From an uncultured Oscillospiraceae bacterium (GTDB lineage Bacteria; Bacillota; Clostridia; Oscillospirales; Oscillospiraceae), in assembly GCA_905236265.1 (NCBI GenBank), contig CAJOOV010000012.1:1-8294 (forward strand): 8,294 bases of DNA, given 5' to 3'. Within the stretch, counting starts at the first letter, position 1. Each line of letters begins with the position of its first letter. This document shows positions 1 through 6,162 of the stretch, piece by piece. A program made the position numbers and the translations under genes. Below the pieces are notes generated by a model. That model saw only the letters and a program-made list of their open reading frames with translations, had not been told where the DNA came from and did not search any database.

Positions 1-395
1 AGAGGGCTGGCCTGTCTGCTCTTGGCAATAAACTGCTCCACATCGTAGCGGGAGGCAATCTGCAGTGCGCCGGTAAGCTGGCCGTAGAGGGGATGCTCCA
101 CGATCACGTCCGCCACGGTGCAGCCGTTGTCAACGCAGGTGAGCAGCTCCCGCCGCATCCCCTCCTCGTCGTGGAGGCAGGCGATCATGCGCACAACGCC
201 CGCCCCCGTGCGGTGGAGGAGATAGCCTCTGGGTGTGGCATCAATGTCCCTGCCCTGCGCCCGCAGCAGCGCCACATCTCCCACGATAATCTGGCGGCTC
301 ACCGCAAACCGCTTTGCCAGCGTCCCTGCGCTCAAAGGAGCGTCAGCAGTGCGCAGCGCATCCAGCACAGCCTCCCGCCGCTGCCTCGCATTCAC
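1..395 (-). CDS. niaR: Transcription repressor NiaR (niacin-responsive), partial, C-terminus off left edge
   Basis: Seen: 131 codons from a GTG at 395 run open to the window edge. Residues about 6-60 form a helix-turn-helix (LSAGTLAKRFAVSRQIIVGD then a winged segment ending PRGYLLHR). From about residue 68 a 3H-type domain begins (RMIACLHDEEGMRREL, then VEHPLYGQLTGALQI). H75 and E83 have the spacing I recall for two metal ligands of the Thermotoga NiaR; the remaining histidines would lie beyond the window. Known: NiaR (B. subtilis YrxA) represses NAD-precursor uptake and salvage genes when niacin is present. The GTG start is chosen because AAAGGGGG lies just upstream, overlapping the pcrA stop; a TTG three bases earlier is closed at once by TGA. 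Only 13 bases separate it from pcrA, so the two are probably co-transcribed. No niacin gene is visible in the window. Confidence 0.9.
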   Translation of the reverse strand, partial: MNARQRREAVLDALRTADAPLSAGTLAKRFAVSRQIIVGDVALLRAQGRDIDATPRGYLLHRTGAGVVRMIACLHDEEGMRRELLTCVDNGCTVADVIVEHPLYGQLTGALQIASRYDVEQFIAKSRQASP

Positions 396-408
396 AAGGA
401 ATCCCCCT

Positions 409-2901
409 TTACACCTTCGTCATATGCTGCGCCGCCGACTTGAGCATCAGCCGCTTGGTGCCCACATTGTCAAAGGCAATCTCGATCATGGCATCCCCGC
501 CCATGGGGGTGACTGAGGTAATCATCCCCTTGCCAAAGGCGGTGTGCTCCACCATCTCGCCCTTCTTATACTCCGCCAGCAGCGCCACATTCTGCGCCAC
601 TGCCGACGCACCTACCACAGCCCCGCTGCGGGAGATGGTGCTGCCGCCGCCCAGCCTGCCCTCTCTGGCAATCCGCTCGCTCTGACGGCCATAGCCTCTG
701 CGCAGGGGACGGCTGCCGCCCTCCTGTCTCCCGGTGCGGCTGTCCGGGTCTGTCCGGCGGCCTGTCTGCTCCTCCCCGGCATTGCCTCTGCCGCTTTTTT
801 CCAGATACTCCTCCGGAATCTCCGAGACGAACCGGGAGGGGCGGTTGCTGGTGGTATGGCCGAAGATCATCCGGTGTCTGGCACAGGTGAGGTAGAGATG
901 CTCCTTTGCCCGTGTCAGCGCCACATAGCACAGCCTGCGCTCCTCCTCCATCTCCTCCCGCTCGCCGATGACCCGCATACCGGGGAAAATCCCCTCCTCC
1001 ATGCCCACCACAAAGACGCTGGGAAACTCCAGCCCCTTGGCGGCGTGCATGGTCATCATATACACGCAGTCGTCGCTGTCCCCGGCGCTGTCCAGATCCG
1101 TGTACAGCGCCACCTCGTCCAGAAAGCCTGCCAGCGTGGGAGCTTCCGCATTGTCCACATACCCCTGCACCGAGCTTTTCAGCTCCTGCACGTTCTCTAT
1201 CCGGGTGCGGTTTTCCAGCGTATCCTTCGCCTCCAGCGCTTTCAGATAGCCGGTGAGAGAGAGTGCCTCGTCATAGAAATCAGGCAGGGTCATCAGGGGC
1301 AGCTTTTCCCGCAGTTCCTCCATCATAGCGGCGAAGGCATTCAGCTTGGCAGCGGATTTGCCCAGCTCCGGGTAGTCCGAGGCGTGGGCAATAATGTCAT
1401 ACAGGCTGCGGCTCTCCCGCAGGGCAAGCTCCCCCGCCGTGTCCACCGTCTTTGCGCCGATGCCCCGTGCGGGCACATTGATAATCCTGCGCAGGCGCAG
1501 CTCGTCCGCCGGGTTGTGAATGACGCAGAGATAGGCCAGCATGTCCTTCACCTCTGCGCGGTCAAAGAACCGGATGCCCCCGAAAATCTTATAGGGAATG
1601 CCGTTGCGCTTGAAGGCGTACTCCATGGCGTTGGACTGGGCGTTCATGCGGTAGAGCACCGCATGATCTCTCCAATGCAGCCCCTGGCTGATGCCGTTTA
1701 ACACCTGAGAGGCCACATACTGCGCCTCGTCGTTCTCGTTCATGGCGGTATAGCAGCGAATCCTGTCCCCGCCGCCGCTGTTTGTCCAAAGCTCCTTGCC
1801 CTTGCGCCCCTGATTGTTCCGAATCACGGCGTTTGCCGCATCCAGAATGTTCTGGGTGGAGCGGTAGTTGCGCTCCAGACGGATGACCCGCGCCCCCTCA
1901 TACTGCTCCTCGAAGGAGAGAATGTTCTCTATGGTAGCCCCCCGGAAGCGGTAGATGGACTGATCGTCGTCTCCCACCACGCAGATATTCTCCCACTTCC
2001 CCGCCAGCGTGGAGGCCAGCAGGTATTGCAGGTGGTTGGTGTCCTGATACTCGTCAATGAGCACATAGCGGAACTTGTTCTGCCAATACTGCCGCACCTC
2101 GGTACAGGTGAGCAGCAGCCGCACCGTGACAAAAATCAGATCGTCGAAATCCAGCGCATCCGCCTCTTTCAGCCGCTTTTCATACTCGGCGTACAGCTTG
2201 GCCATCTGAATCAGGCGCAGATCCCCGCTCTGGCGGCACTCCTGCGCCCAGTCCTGCGCCGTGAGCAGACGATCCTTCGCCCGTGAGATATAGTTCAGCA
2301 CCGTCCGGGGCGGGAAGCTCTTCTCGTCCAGATGCTCCGCCTTCAAAATCTCCTTCATCACCCGGCGGCTGTCGTCGGTGTCATAGATGGTGAAGGAGCG
2401 GGAATAGCCCATATGCTCAATATCCCGGCGGAGCATCCGCACGCAGGCAGAGTGGAAGGTGGCCGCCCAGATGTCGTTCGCCTCGCTGCCCAGCCGCTGT
2501 TCCAGACGCTGCTTCAGCTCTCCCGCCGCCTTGTTGGTGAAGGTGATGGCAAGGATGCTCCACGCAGCGGCGGGATGAAGCTGGCACAGCCGCTCCATCC
2601 GCCCCCGCTGGGACTGCTGAGGCTGTTTCAGATACGCCGCAAGGGCGGCGGCGTCCTCCTCTGTCACCCACTCCGGCACCTCCTCCACCGTGGGGTCAGA
2701 GGCGCAGCCGTACTTGATCAGGTTGGCAATGCGGTGAATCAGCACGGTGGTCTTGCCGCTGCCCGCCCCGGCCAGCAGCAGCAGCGGCCCCTGGGTGGTG
2801 AGCACGCCCTGACGCTGCTCCCGGTTCAGGTTTGCAAATTCCTGTTCGATAAACGCCCGCCGGGCGGTGAGAAATTCCTTCGCTTGTATCTCGTTCAGCA
2901 T
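409..2901 (-). CDS. pcrA: ATP-dependent 3'-5' DNA helicase PcrA (UvrD/Rep superfamily 1)
   Basis: Seen: 830 residues with all SF1A motifs in order: Q-motif NREQRQGV (26-33), Walker A AGAGSGKT (44-51), Ia ITFTNKAA (119-126), II DEYQDT (283-288), III VGDDDQSIYRFRGA (309-322), IV ERNYRST (343-349), V TMHAAKGLEF (617-626), VI EERRLCYVALTRAKEHL (653-669). A Tudor-like C-terminal domain (about 778-830, YKKGEMVEHTAFGKGMI) marks PcrA/UvrD and in Gram-positives contacts RNA polymerase. Known role: unwinding in nucleotide excision repair, clearing replication-transcription conflicts and RecA filaments. Odd: about 45 extra acidic and Q/R-rich residues (66-113) between motifs I and Ia, which in the Geobacillus enzyme are joined by a short segment, and an R/G/E-rich low-complexity linker (about 702-756). 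These explain a length above the usual roughly 720-750. The ATG at 2901 has only a weak AGAGAAG ribosome site. Followed closely by niaR. Confidence 0.97.
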   Translation of the reverse strand: MLNEIQAKEFLTARRAFIEQEFANLNREQRQGVLTTQGPLLLLAGAGSGKTTVLIHRIANLIKYGCASDPTVEEVPEWVTEEDAAALAAYLKQPQQSQRGRMERLCQLHPAAAWSILAITFTNKAAGELKQRLEQRLGSEANDIWAATFHSACVRMLRRDIEHMGYSRSFTIYDTDDSRRVMKEILKAEHLDEKSFPPRTVLNYISRAKDRLLTAQDWAQECRQSGDLRLIQMAKLYAEYEKRLKEADALDFDDLIFVTVRLLLTCTEVRQYWQNKFRYVLIDEYQDTNHLQYLLASTLAGKWENICVVGDDDQSIYRFRGATIENILSFEEQYEGARVIRLERNYRSTQNILDAANAVIRNNQGRKGKELWTNSGGGDRIRCYTAMNENDEAQYVASQVLNGISQGLHWRDHAVLYRMNAQSNAMEYAFKRNGIPYKIFGGIRFFDRAEVKDMLAYLCVIHNPADELRLRRIINVPARGIGAKTVDTAGELALRESRSLYDIIAHASDYPELGKSAAKLNAFAAMMEELREKLPLMTLPDFYDEALSLTGYLKALEAKDTLENRTRIENVQELKSSVQGYVDNAEAPTLAGFLDEVALYTDLDSAGDSDDCVYMMTMHAAKGLEFPSVFVVGMEEGIFPGMRVIGEREEMEEERRLCYVALTRAKEHLYLTCARHRMIFGHTTSNRPSRFVSEIPEEYLEKSGRGNAGEEQTGRRTDPDSRTGRQEGGSRPLRRGYGRQSERIAREGRLGGGSTISRSGAVVGASAVAQNVALLAEYKKGEMVEHTAFGKGMITSVTPMGGDAMIEIAFDNVGTKRLMLKSAAQHMTKV

Positions 2902-2953
2902 AGCTTCTCTTCTCTTTTCCTTCCTGCCGTATTCGTCCCGTTTTTACACCGTT

Positions 2954-2982
2954 ATTATATGCCAATCCGCCTGCATGGTCAA
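2954..2982 (-). promoter_or_regulatory. Sigma-A-type promoter of pcrA-niaR
   Basis: On the minus strand TTGACC (2982-2977) is followed after exactly 17 bases by a perfect TATAAT (2959-2954). The pcrA ATG lies 52 bases beyond the -10 box. This is the best promoter match in the window. The first base of the -35 box is the last base of the 10-bp direct repeat bounding the neighbouring repeat element, so the element abuts the promoter without destroying it. Confidence 0.8.
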
Positions 2983-3047
2983 ATGAAATCCTACTGTAGA
3001 CAAAGCCTCGCAGAGTTTGGCCCGAAGGGCGGAATAAAGTCAAATCA

Positions 3048-3078
3048 TTTTTGTACCGAATTCAGTTCGGTGCAAAAA
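3048..3078. repeat. 13-bp-arm hairpin inside the intergenic element
   Basis: TTTTTGTACCGAA (3048-3060) pairs with TTCGGTGCAAAAA (3066-3078) around a 5-base loop; every position pairs, with one T-G wobble on the plus strand. The T-run is on the 5' side and the A-run on the 3' side on both strands, the reverse of an intrinsic terminator, so this is called a structural inverted repeat and not a terminator. Confidence 0.6.
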
Positions 3079-3085
3079 TACCTCT

Positions 3086-3129
3086 ATCCATGCAAGTGTG
3101 CGAACAAAGTGAGTGCGCGCAGCATGGAT
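3086..3129. repeat. Two-part hairpin inside the intergenic element
   Basis: ATCCATGC (3086-3093) pairs perfectly with GCATGGAT (3122-3129). After a 3-base bulge an inner stem TGTGCG (3097-3102) pairs with CGCGCA (3116-3121) with one wobble, closing a 13-base loop. No U-run follows on either strand. Confidence 0.5.
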
Positions 3130-3137
3130 GCAAAGCT

Positions 3138-3168
3138 CGTAGACAAAGTCCATGGGAATTTGTCTACG
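3138..3168. repeat. 10-bp perfect hairpin overlapping the stop of the PRC-barrel gene
   Basis: CGTAGACAAA (3138-3147) and TTTGTCTACG (3159-3168) are perfect inverted repeats around 11 bases, within which TCC and GGA can pair further after one mismatch. The right arm contains the TAG stop (3166-3164) of the minus-strand PRC-barrel gene, so in its mRNA the hairpin starts at the stop codon. It could protect the 3' end or weakly terminate, but lacks a clear U-tract. Confidence 0.55.
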
Positions 3169-3463
3169 ATTTAATGAAATCCGCCAGCCGCCTGCGTCCC
3201 CGTTTCCGCCCTGCCGCCGTGCCCGGTTCCCCCTCCACCAGAATGATGTCCGGGCCGAAGCGGCGCACCTGCTCCCAGCGCACCAGATAGGTCTCCCGCC
3301 TGCCCAGCAGGCCGAAGAAGAACTTCCCCTGCCCCGGCACCAGCAGTCCCCGAATCTGTCCCGAATCCAGATCGAAGGTAATATCTCCCACATAGCCGTA
3401 GCGGGTGCCGTCGGTGACGGAGATCACCTCCTTGAAGCGCAGCTCCTCCAGATTGCTCTCCAT
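3164..3463 (-). CDS. YlmC/YmxH-family PRC-barrel protein (sporulation-associated)
   Basis: Seen: 99 residues. The first 75 or so match the small PRC-barrel family: ELRFKEVISVTDGTRYGYVGDI (residues 7-28), then DLDSGQIRGLLVPG, then a KFFFGLLGRRETYLVRWEQV segment and a closing PDIILVE. Known: YlmC/YmxH proteins are short beta-barrel proteins conserved in endospore formers and linked to sporulation; the biochemical role is not defined. Start: ATG at 3463 is preferred over the ATG at 3469, because the GGGAGGG site leaves a normal 7-base gap to the former and almost none to the latter. A reading frame extending up to 3622 is judged to be leader. Odd: a basic tail (GRKRGRRR, 85-92) beyond the barrel, and a stop codon lying inside the neighbouring repeat hairpin. 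Divergent from recQ. Confidence 0.8.
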   Translation of the reverse strand: MESNLEELRFKEVISVTDGTRYGYVGDITFDLDSGQIRGLLVPGQGKFFFGLLGRRETYLVRWEQVRRFGPDIILVEGEPGTAAGRKRGRRRLADFIKS

Positions 3464-3584
3464 AGCCATCCCTCCCGGTGCTATCCTATGAGGGAGACGG
3501 ATTGTCCGATTCCCTTTCATTTCCGGGCAACGGCGTTCAGGCTTTGTCCGCAAGTCCTGTATCCGCCCTGCGGTACGATTTTCA

Positions 3585-3613
3585 TTGCTTTTTCTCCCTC
3601 CATCAGGTAGAAT
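3585..3613 (+). promoter_or_regulatory. Probable promoter of the recQ-NUDIX operon
   Basis: TTGCTT (3585-3590) and TAGAAT (3608-3613, five of six bases of TATAAT) are separated by 17 bases and lie 34 bases before the recQ start. The -35 match is poor (three of six), so activity may be modest. A perfect AGGAGGTGA Shine-Dalgarno follows at 3631-3639, 7 bases from the ATG. Confidence 0.55.
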
Positions 3614-3646
3614 AGACCACAATGGTTTTCAGGAGGTGAGGGGTCA

Positions 3647-5473
3647 ATGGAGGCGCTGATGCGTCAGGCGTTAAAGGAATACTTCGGCTATGACAGCTTT
3701 CGCCCCGGACAGGAGCGGATCATCTCCACTATCCTCTCCGGGCGGGACGTGCTGGCCGTCATGCCCACGGGCAGCGGCAAGTCCATCTGCTACCAGCTCC
3801 CCGCCCTCATGGCGGACGGGATCACCCTTGTCGTCTCCCCGCTGATCTCCCTGATGCAGGATCAGGTGATGGCGCTGTGCCAGTCCGGCGTCCGGGCGGC
3901 CTATCTCAACTCCAGCCTCACCCCCGCCCAGCAGAGCCTTGCCCTGCGCCGTGCCAGACAGGGCGCCTACCAGATCATCTATGTGGCGCCGGAGCGGCTG
4001 AGCCTGCCCTCCTTCCGGGAGTTTGCCTGCAGCGCCCCGCTGGTGCTCATCACCGTGGACGAGGCCCACTGCATCTCCCAGTGGGGGCACGATTTTCGAC
4101 CCAGCTATCTGGAAATCTCGGATTTTATCCGCTGCCTCCCCAGCCGCCCGGTGGTGGCCGCCTTTACCGCCACTGCCACAAAGCCCGTGCGGGAGGACAT
4201 TGTGCGCTCTCTCATGCTGCAAGACCCGGAGGTGTTCATCTCCGGCTTTGACCGCCCCAACCTCTATTTCGAGACGCAGGAGCCGGAAAACCGGGAACAG
4301 GCGGTGCTGGAGGCGCTGGCCCGGTTCCCGGACAAAAGCGGCATTATCTACTGCCTCACCCGGAAGAAGGTGGAGGAGCTGTGCGACCGGCTCAACAGCA
4401 GCGGCATTGAGGCCACCCGGTATCACGCCGGGCTGTCCCCTCAGGAGCGGCAGGAGAATCAGGAGGATTTTCTCTATGACCGGAAACGGGTTATGGTTGC
4501 CACCAACGCCTTCGGCATGGGCATTGACAAGCCCAACGTGGGCTTTGTCCTCCACTGCGGGCTGCCCTCCAACCCGGAGGGCTACTATCAGGAGGCGGGA
4601 CGGGCAGGCCGGGACGGCTCCCCCGCCCAGTGTATCCTCCTCTTCCAGCGCCGGGACGTACAGGTGAACCGCTACCTGATCGAAAACAGCGCCCGTGAGA
4701 ACACCGGCCTCACCGCCCAGCAGCTCGCCCGGCAGGAGCAGGCCGACCTGCACCGCCTGCAGCAGATGGTCACCTATGCCACTGCGCCGGGCTGTCTGCG
4801 GCGCACCCTTCTGTCCTATTTCGGTGAGTCCGCCCCGGAGGAGTGCGGCAATTGCTCCAACTGCCTGCGGGGGCAGCCCCCCCAGGACGTGACGCCGCAG
4901 GCAAGACAGGCGGTGCTGTGTATTGCAGAGCTTGCCCGTGAAGGCAGAGCCTTCGGCGTGGGCGCACTGGTGTCCATTCTCACCGGGACAGAGCAGCCCT
5001 CTCTCCAATGGCTGCGCCCGGAGCGTCTGGAGACCTGCGGCACATGCCGCAGCATCCCGCCCCGGCGGATGAAGCAGATCATTCAGGCCATGCTGGATCA
5101 GGGCTATCTCGCCCGCCGGGAGGGGGATAAGCCGGTGCTGGAGCTGACCCTGAAGGCGGCGGAGCTGGTCTCCGGCAAGGCGCACCTCACCCTGAAGCCG
5201 GAGACGGGCAAAAAGCGCCTGCCACGCCCCGCCGTCACCCCCAATGTGGACAGTGCCCTGCTGGACAGGCTGAAGCAGACCCGCAGCGCCCTCGCCCGCC
5301 GGGACGGGATTCCCGCCTTCATGGTGTTTTCCGACTCCGTACTGACGGAGCTGTGCCGCCTGCGCCCCCACAGCCGGGAGGAGCTGCTGCAGGTAAAGGG
5401 CGTGGGCGTGAAAAAGGCGGAGCGGTACGGCAAAGCATTTCTGAACGCACTGAGCGGCAAGGCAAAGGAGTGA
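3647..5473 (+). CDS. recQ: ATP-dependent DNA helicase RecQ
   Basis: Seen: 608 residues, the usual RecQ length, with complete architecture. Motif 0 YDSFRPGQ (15-22), Walker A MPTGSGKS (39-46), Ia VVSPLISLMQDQV (62-74), DEAH box (138-141) followed by the RecQ aromatic-rich loop SQWGHDFRP (144-152), III FTATAT (173-178), V VATNAFGMGIDKPNVGF (284-300), VI QEAGRAGRDG (315-324). The zinc site is C383, C400, C403, C406 (CGNCSNC), followed by a winged helix (about 411-515) and an HRDC domain (about 533-603, ending in KGVGVKKAERYG). Known: 3'-5' unwinding of forks, gaps and recombination intermediates. Start: ATG at 3647 with a perfect AGGAGGTGA 7 bases upstream. It is followed after 6 bases by the NUDIX gene and is divergent from the PRC-barrel and pcrA genes. 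Confidence 0.97.
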   Translation: MEALMRQALKEYFGYDSFRPGQERIISTILSGRDVLAVMPTGSGKSICYQLPALMADGITLVVSPLISLMQDQVMALCQSGVRAAYLNSSLTPAQQSLALRRARQGAYQIIYVAPERLSLPSFREFACSAPLVLITVDEAHCISQWGHDFRPSYLEISDFIRCLPSRPVVAAFTATATKPVREDIVRSLMLQDPEVFISGFDRPNLYFETQEPENREQAVLEALARFPDKSGIIYCLTRKKVEELCDRLNSSGIEATRYHAGLSPQERQENQEDFLYDRKRVMVATNAFGMGIDKPNVGFVLHCGLPSNPEGYYQEAGRAGRDGSPAQCILLFQRRDVQVNRYLIENSARENTGLTAQQLARQEQADLHRLQQMVTYATAPGCLRRTLLSYFGESAPEECGNCSNCLRGQPPQDVTPQARQAVLCIAELAREGRAFGVGALVSILTGTEQPSLQWLRPERLETCGTCRSIPPRRMKQIIQAMLDQGYLARREGDKPVLELTLKAAELVSGKAHLTLKPETGKKRLPRPAVTPNVDSALLDRLKQTRSALARRDGIPAFMVFSDSVLTELCRLRPHSREELLQVKGVGVKKAERYGKAFLNALSGKAKE

Positions 5474-5479
5474 CAGACG

Positions 5480-5968
5480 ATGAAAAACACCACTCTGTGT
5501 TACATCCAGCGGGGCAGCGCATACCTTATGCTCCACCGGGTGAAGAAGGAAAACGACCTGAACGAGGGCAAGTGGATCGGCGTAGGCGGCAAATGCGAGG
5601 AGAACGAGAGTCCGGAGGAATGCCTGCTCCGGGAGTGCTTCGAAGAGACAGGGCTTACCCTCACCTCCTACCGCTACCGGGGCATTGTCACCTTTGTCTC
5701 CGACCGGTGGGAGGGGGAGTATATGCACCTGTTCACCGCCGAGGAGTTTACCGGGCAGGTGGGAGCGTGCAGCGAGGGCGTGCTGGAATGGCTGGACAAG
5801 AAAGCCCTTCGCACCCGCAATCTCTGGCAGGGGGATCATATCTTCCTTGACCTGCTGGAATCGGAGGCTCCCTTCTTCTCCCTGAAGCTGGTCTATCAGG
5901 GGGACAGGCTCACCCACGCCGCCCTCAACGGCAGCCCCCTCTCTCTCCCGTGGGCCGGTCTTAGTTAA
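5480..5968 (+). CDS. NUDIX hydrolase (MutT/MTH1-like, possible 8-oxo-dGTP diphosphatase)
   Basis: Seen: 162 residues with an intact Nudix box at 37-59: G37, E43, R51-E52, E55-E56, G58, matching Gx5Ex7REUxEExGU, preceded by KWIGVGGK typical of the oxidised-nucleotide sanitising group. Known: such enzymes hydrolyse nucleoside diphosphate-X bonds using Mg2+ held by the REUxEE glutamates; MutT/MTH1 members remove oxidised dNTPs so they are not incorporated into DNA. The exact substrate cannot be read from sequence. Start: ATG at 5480; AAAGGAG (5464-5470) sits 9 bases upstream and overlaps the recQ stop, and only 6 bases separate the genes, so translation is probably coupled to recQ. This suggests a repair role by association. 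The stop TAA lies inside an 18-bp palindrome. The last 30 residues are not part of the Nudix core. Confidence 0.9.
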   Translation: MKNTTLCYIQRGSAYLMLHRVKKENDLNEGKWIGVGGKCEENESPEECLLRECFEETGLTLTSYRYRGIVTFVSDRWEGEYMHLFTAEEFTGQVGACSEGVLEWLDKKALRTRNLWQGDHIFLDLLESEAPFFSLKLVYQGDRLTHAALNGSPLSLPWAGLS

Positions 5969-5980
5969 GTATACTTAACT
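5963..5980. promoter_or_regulatory. 18-bp perfect palindrome, operator candidate or weak terminator
   Basis: AGTTAAGTATACTTAACT is a perfect 18-bp palindrome covering the NUDIX stop codon and followed directly by four more T's. As RNA it could fold into a 7-bp AT-rich stem with a TATA loop and U-run, a poor terminator because it has almost no G-C core. As DNA it resembles a dimeric-regulator site, for instance the AT-rich palindromes used by DtxR-type metal regulators. It lies 60 bases before the -35 box of the metal transporter gene. No direct proof of either role. Confidence 0.4.
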
Positions 5981-6040
5981 TTTTCATGGCATTTGCCCCT
6001 GTTTTCTGTAAAAAGCGGGGTATTATCATCCTTTTCTCCC

Positions 6041-6070
6041 TTGACAGAGGCGCCCTGCCCGTGCTATCGT
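6041..6070 (+). promoter_or_regulatory. Promoter of the riboswitch-CDF transcription unit
   Basis: A perfect TTGACA (6041-6046) and TATCGT (6065-6070, four of six) are separated by 18 bases. Transcription should begin around 6076-6079, which would place the structured leader at the very 5' end of the RNA and leave a leader of about 100 bases before the start codon at 6179. Confidence 0.7.
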
Positions 6071-6073
6071 AGA

Positions 6074-6117
6074 ACCAACAGTCAGGCAGGCGCCGGGCCG
6101 CAAGGCAGCGGAACAGA
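6074..6117 (+). promoter_or_regulatory. NiCo (czcD) riboswitch aptamer, nickel/cobalt-sensing
   Basis: Seen: a compact G-rich leader with ACAGTCAGGCAGG (6079-6090 region), GGGCC, a GCC-GCAA-GGC tetraloop stem (6097-6106), then AGCGGAACAG (6107-6116). From memory, the repeated GGCAGG / GGGC / GGCAG modules and closing GGAACAG match the NiCo riboswitch family, which senses Ni2+ or Co2+ in a four-way junction and controls CDF-type exporters. The context fits fully: a promoter just upstream, an intrinsic terminator just downstream, and a CDF transporter gene next. Known family members are genetic ON switches, letting transcription through when metal is bound. I could not work out a convincing P1 stem or antiterminator pairing by eye, so the boundaries are approximate. 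Confidence 0.75.
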
Positions 6118-6118
6118 A

Positions 6119-6162
6119 AAGACATCCGTGGGACAGATTGTCCGCCGGGTGTCTTGTTTTTT
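6119..6162 (+). terminator. Leader intrinsic terminator (riboswitch expression platform)
   Basis: AAGACATCC (6119-6127) pairs with GGGTGTCTT (6147-6155) with one G-U wobble; an apical stem GGACA (6131-6135) and TGTCC (6139-6143) closes on a 3-base loop. TTGTTTTTT follows (6154-6162). It ends just before the ribosome binding site AGGGAGG (6164-6170), so it lies wholly in the 5' leader and would stop transcription before the transporter gene unless the aptamer prevents it. Confidence 0.8.

Larger units (their letters stand above)
2982..3182. repeat. MITE-like hairpin-rich intergenic element with 10-bp flanking direct repeats
   Basis: Seen: AATGAAATCC occurs at 2982-2991 and again at 3173-3182, bounding 181 bp without a plausible gene. 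Just inside are short inverted ends, GTAGACAAA (2995-3003) and TTTGTCTAC (3159-3167), with a further GTAGACAAA copy at 3139-3147. The interior holds GCCC-GAA-GGGC (3020-3030) and three larger hairpins (annotated separately). Its base composition is visibly more AT-rich than the flanking genes. The pattern fits a miniature inverted-repeat element that made a 10-bp target duplication, but the inverted ends are only 9 bp and sit 3-5 bases inside the duplication, offset by about one base. No transposase is present. It could instead be a native processed or regulatory intergenic structure. Confidence 0.5.

Noticed and set aside
544..1701. 385-codon plus-strand frame inside pcrA
   Set aside because: It is antisense to the conserved helicase core, with no ribosome site or recognisable domain.
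2332..3174. 280-codon plus-strand frame crossing the pcrA start and the intergenic repeat
   Set aside because: It runs opposite pcrA and through hairpin DNA; no motif and no ribosome site.
3464..3622. N-terminal extension of the PRC-barrel gene
   Set aside because: The extra 53 residues do not belong to the family, and a good ribosome site immediately precedes the internal ATG at 3463.
3671..5917. 748-codon open frame antisense to recQ and the NUDIX gene
   Set aside because: It lies opposite two well-supported genes with full motif sets, has no family motifs and has the H/L/G/Q-rich make-up of a GC-rich shadow frame.
5995..6020. CCCC-TTTT / AAAA-GGGG inverted repeat as a terminator for recQ-NUDIX
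   Set aside because: Two central mismatches break the stem and no U-run follows directly.
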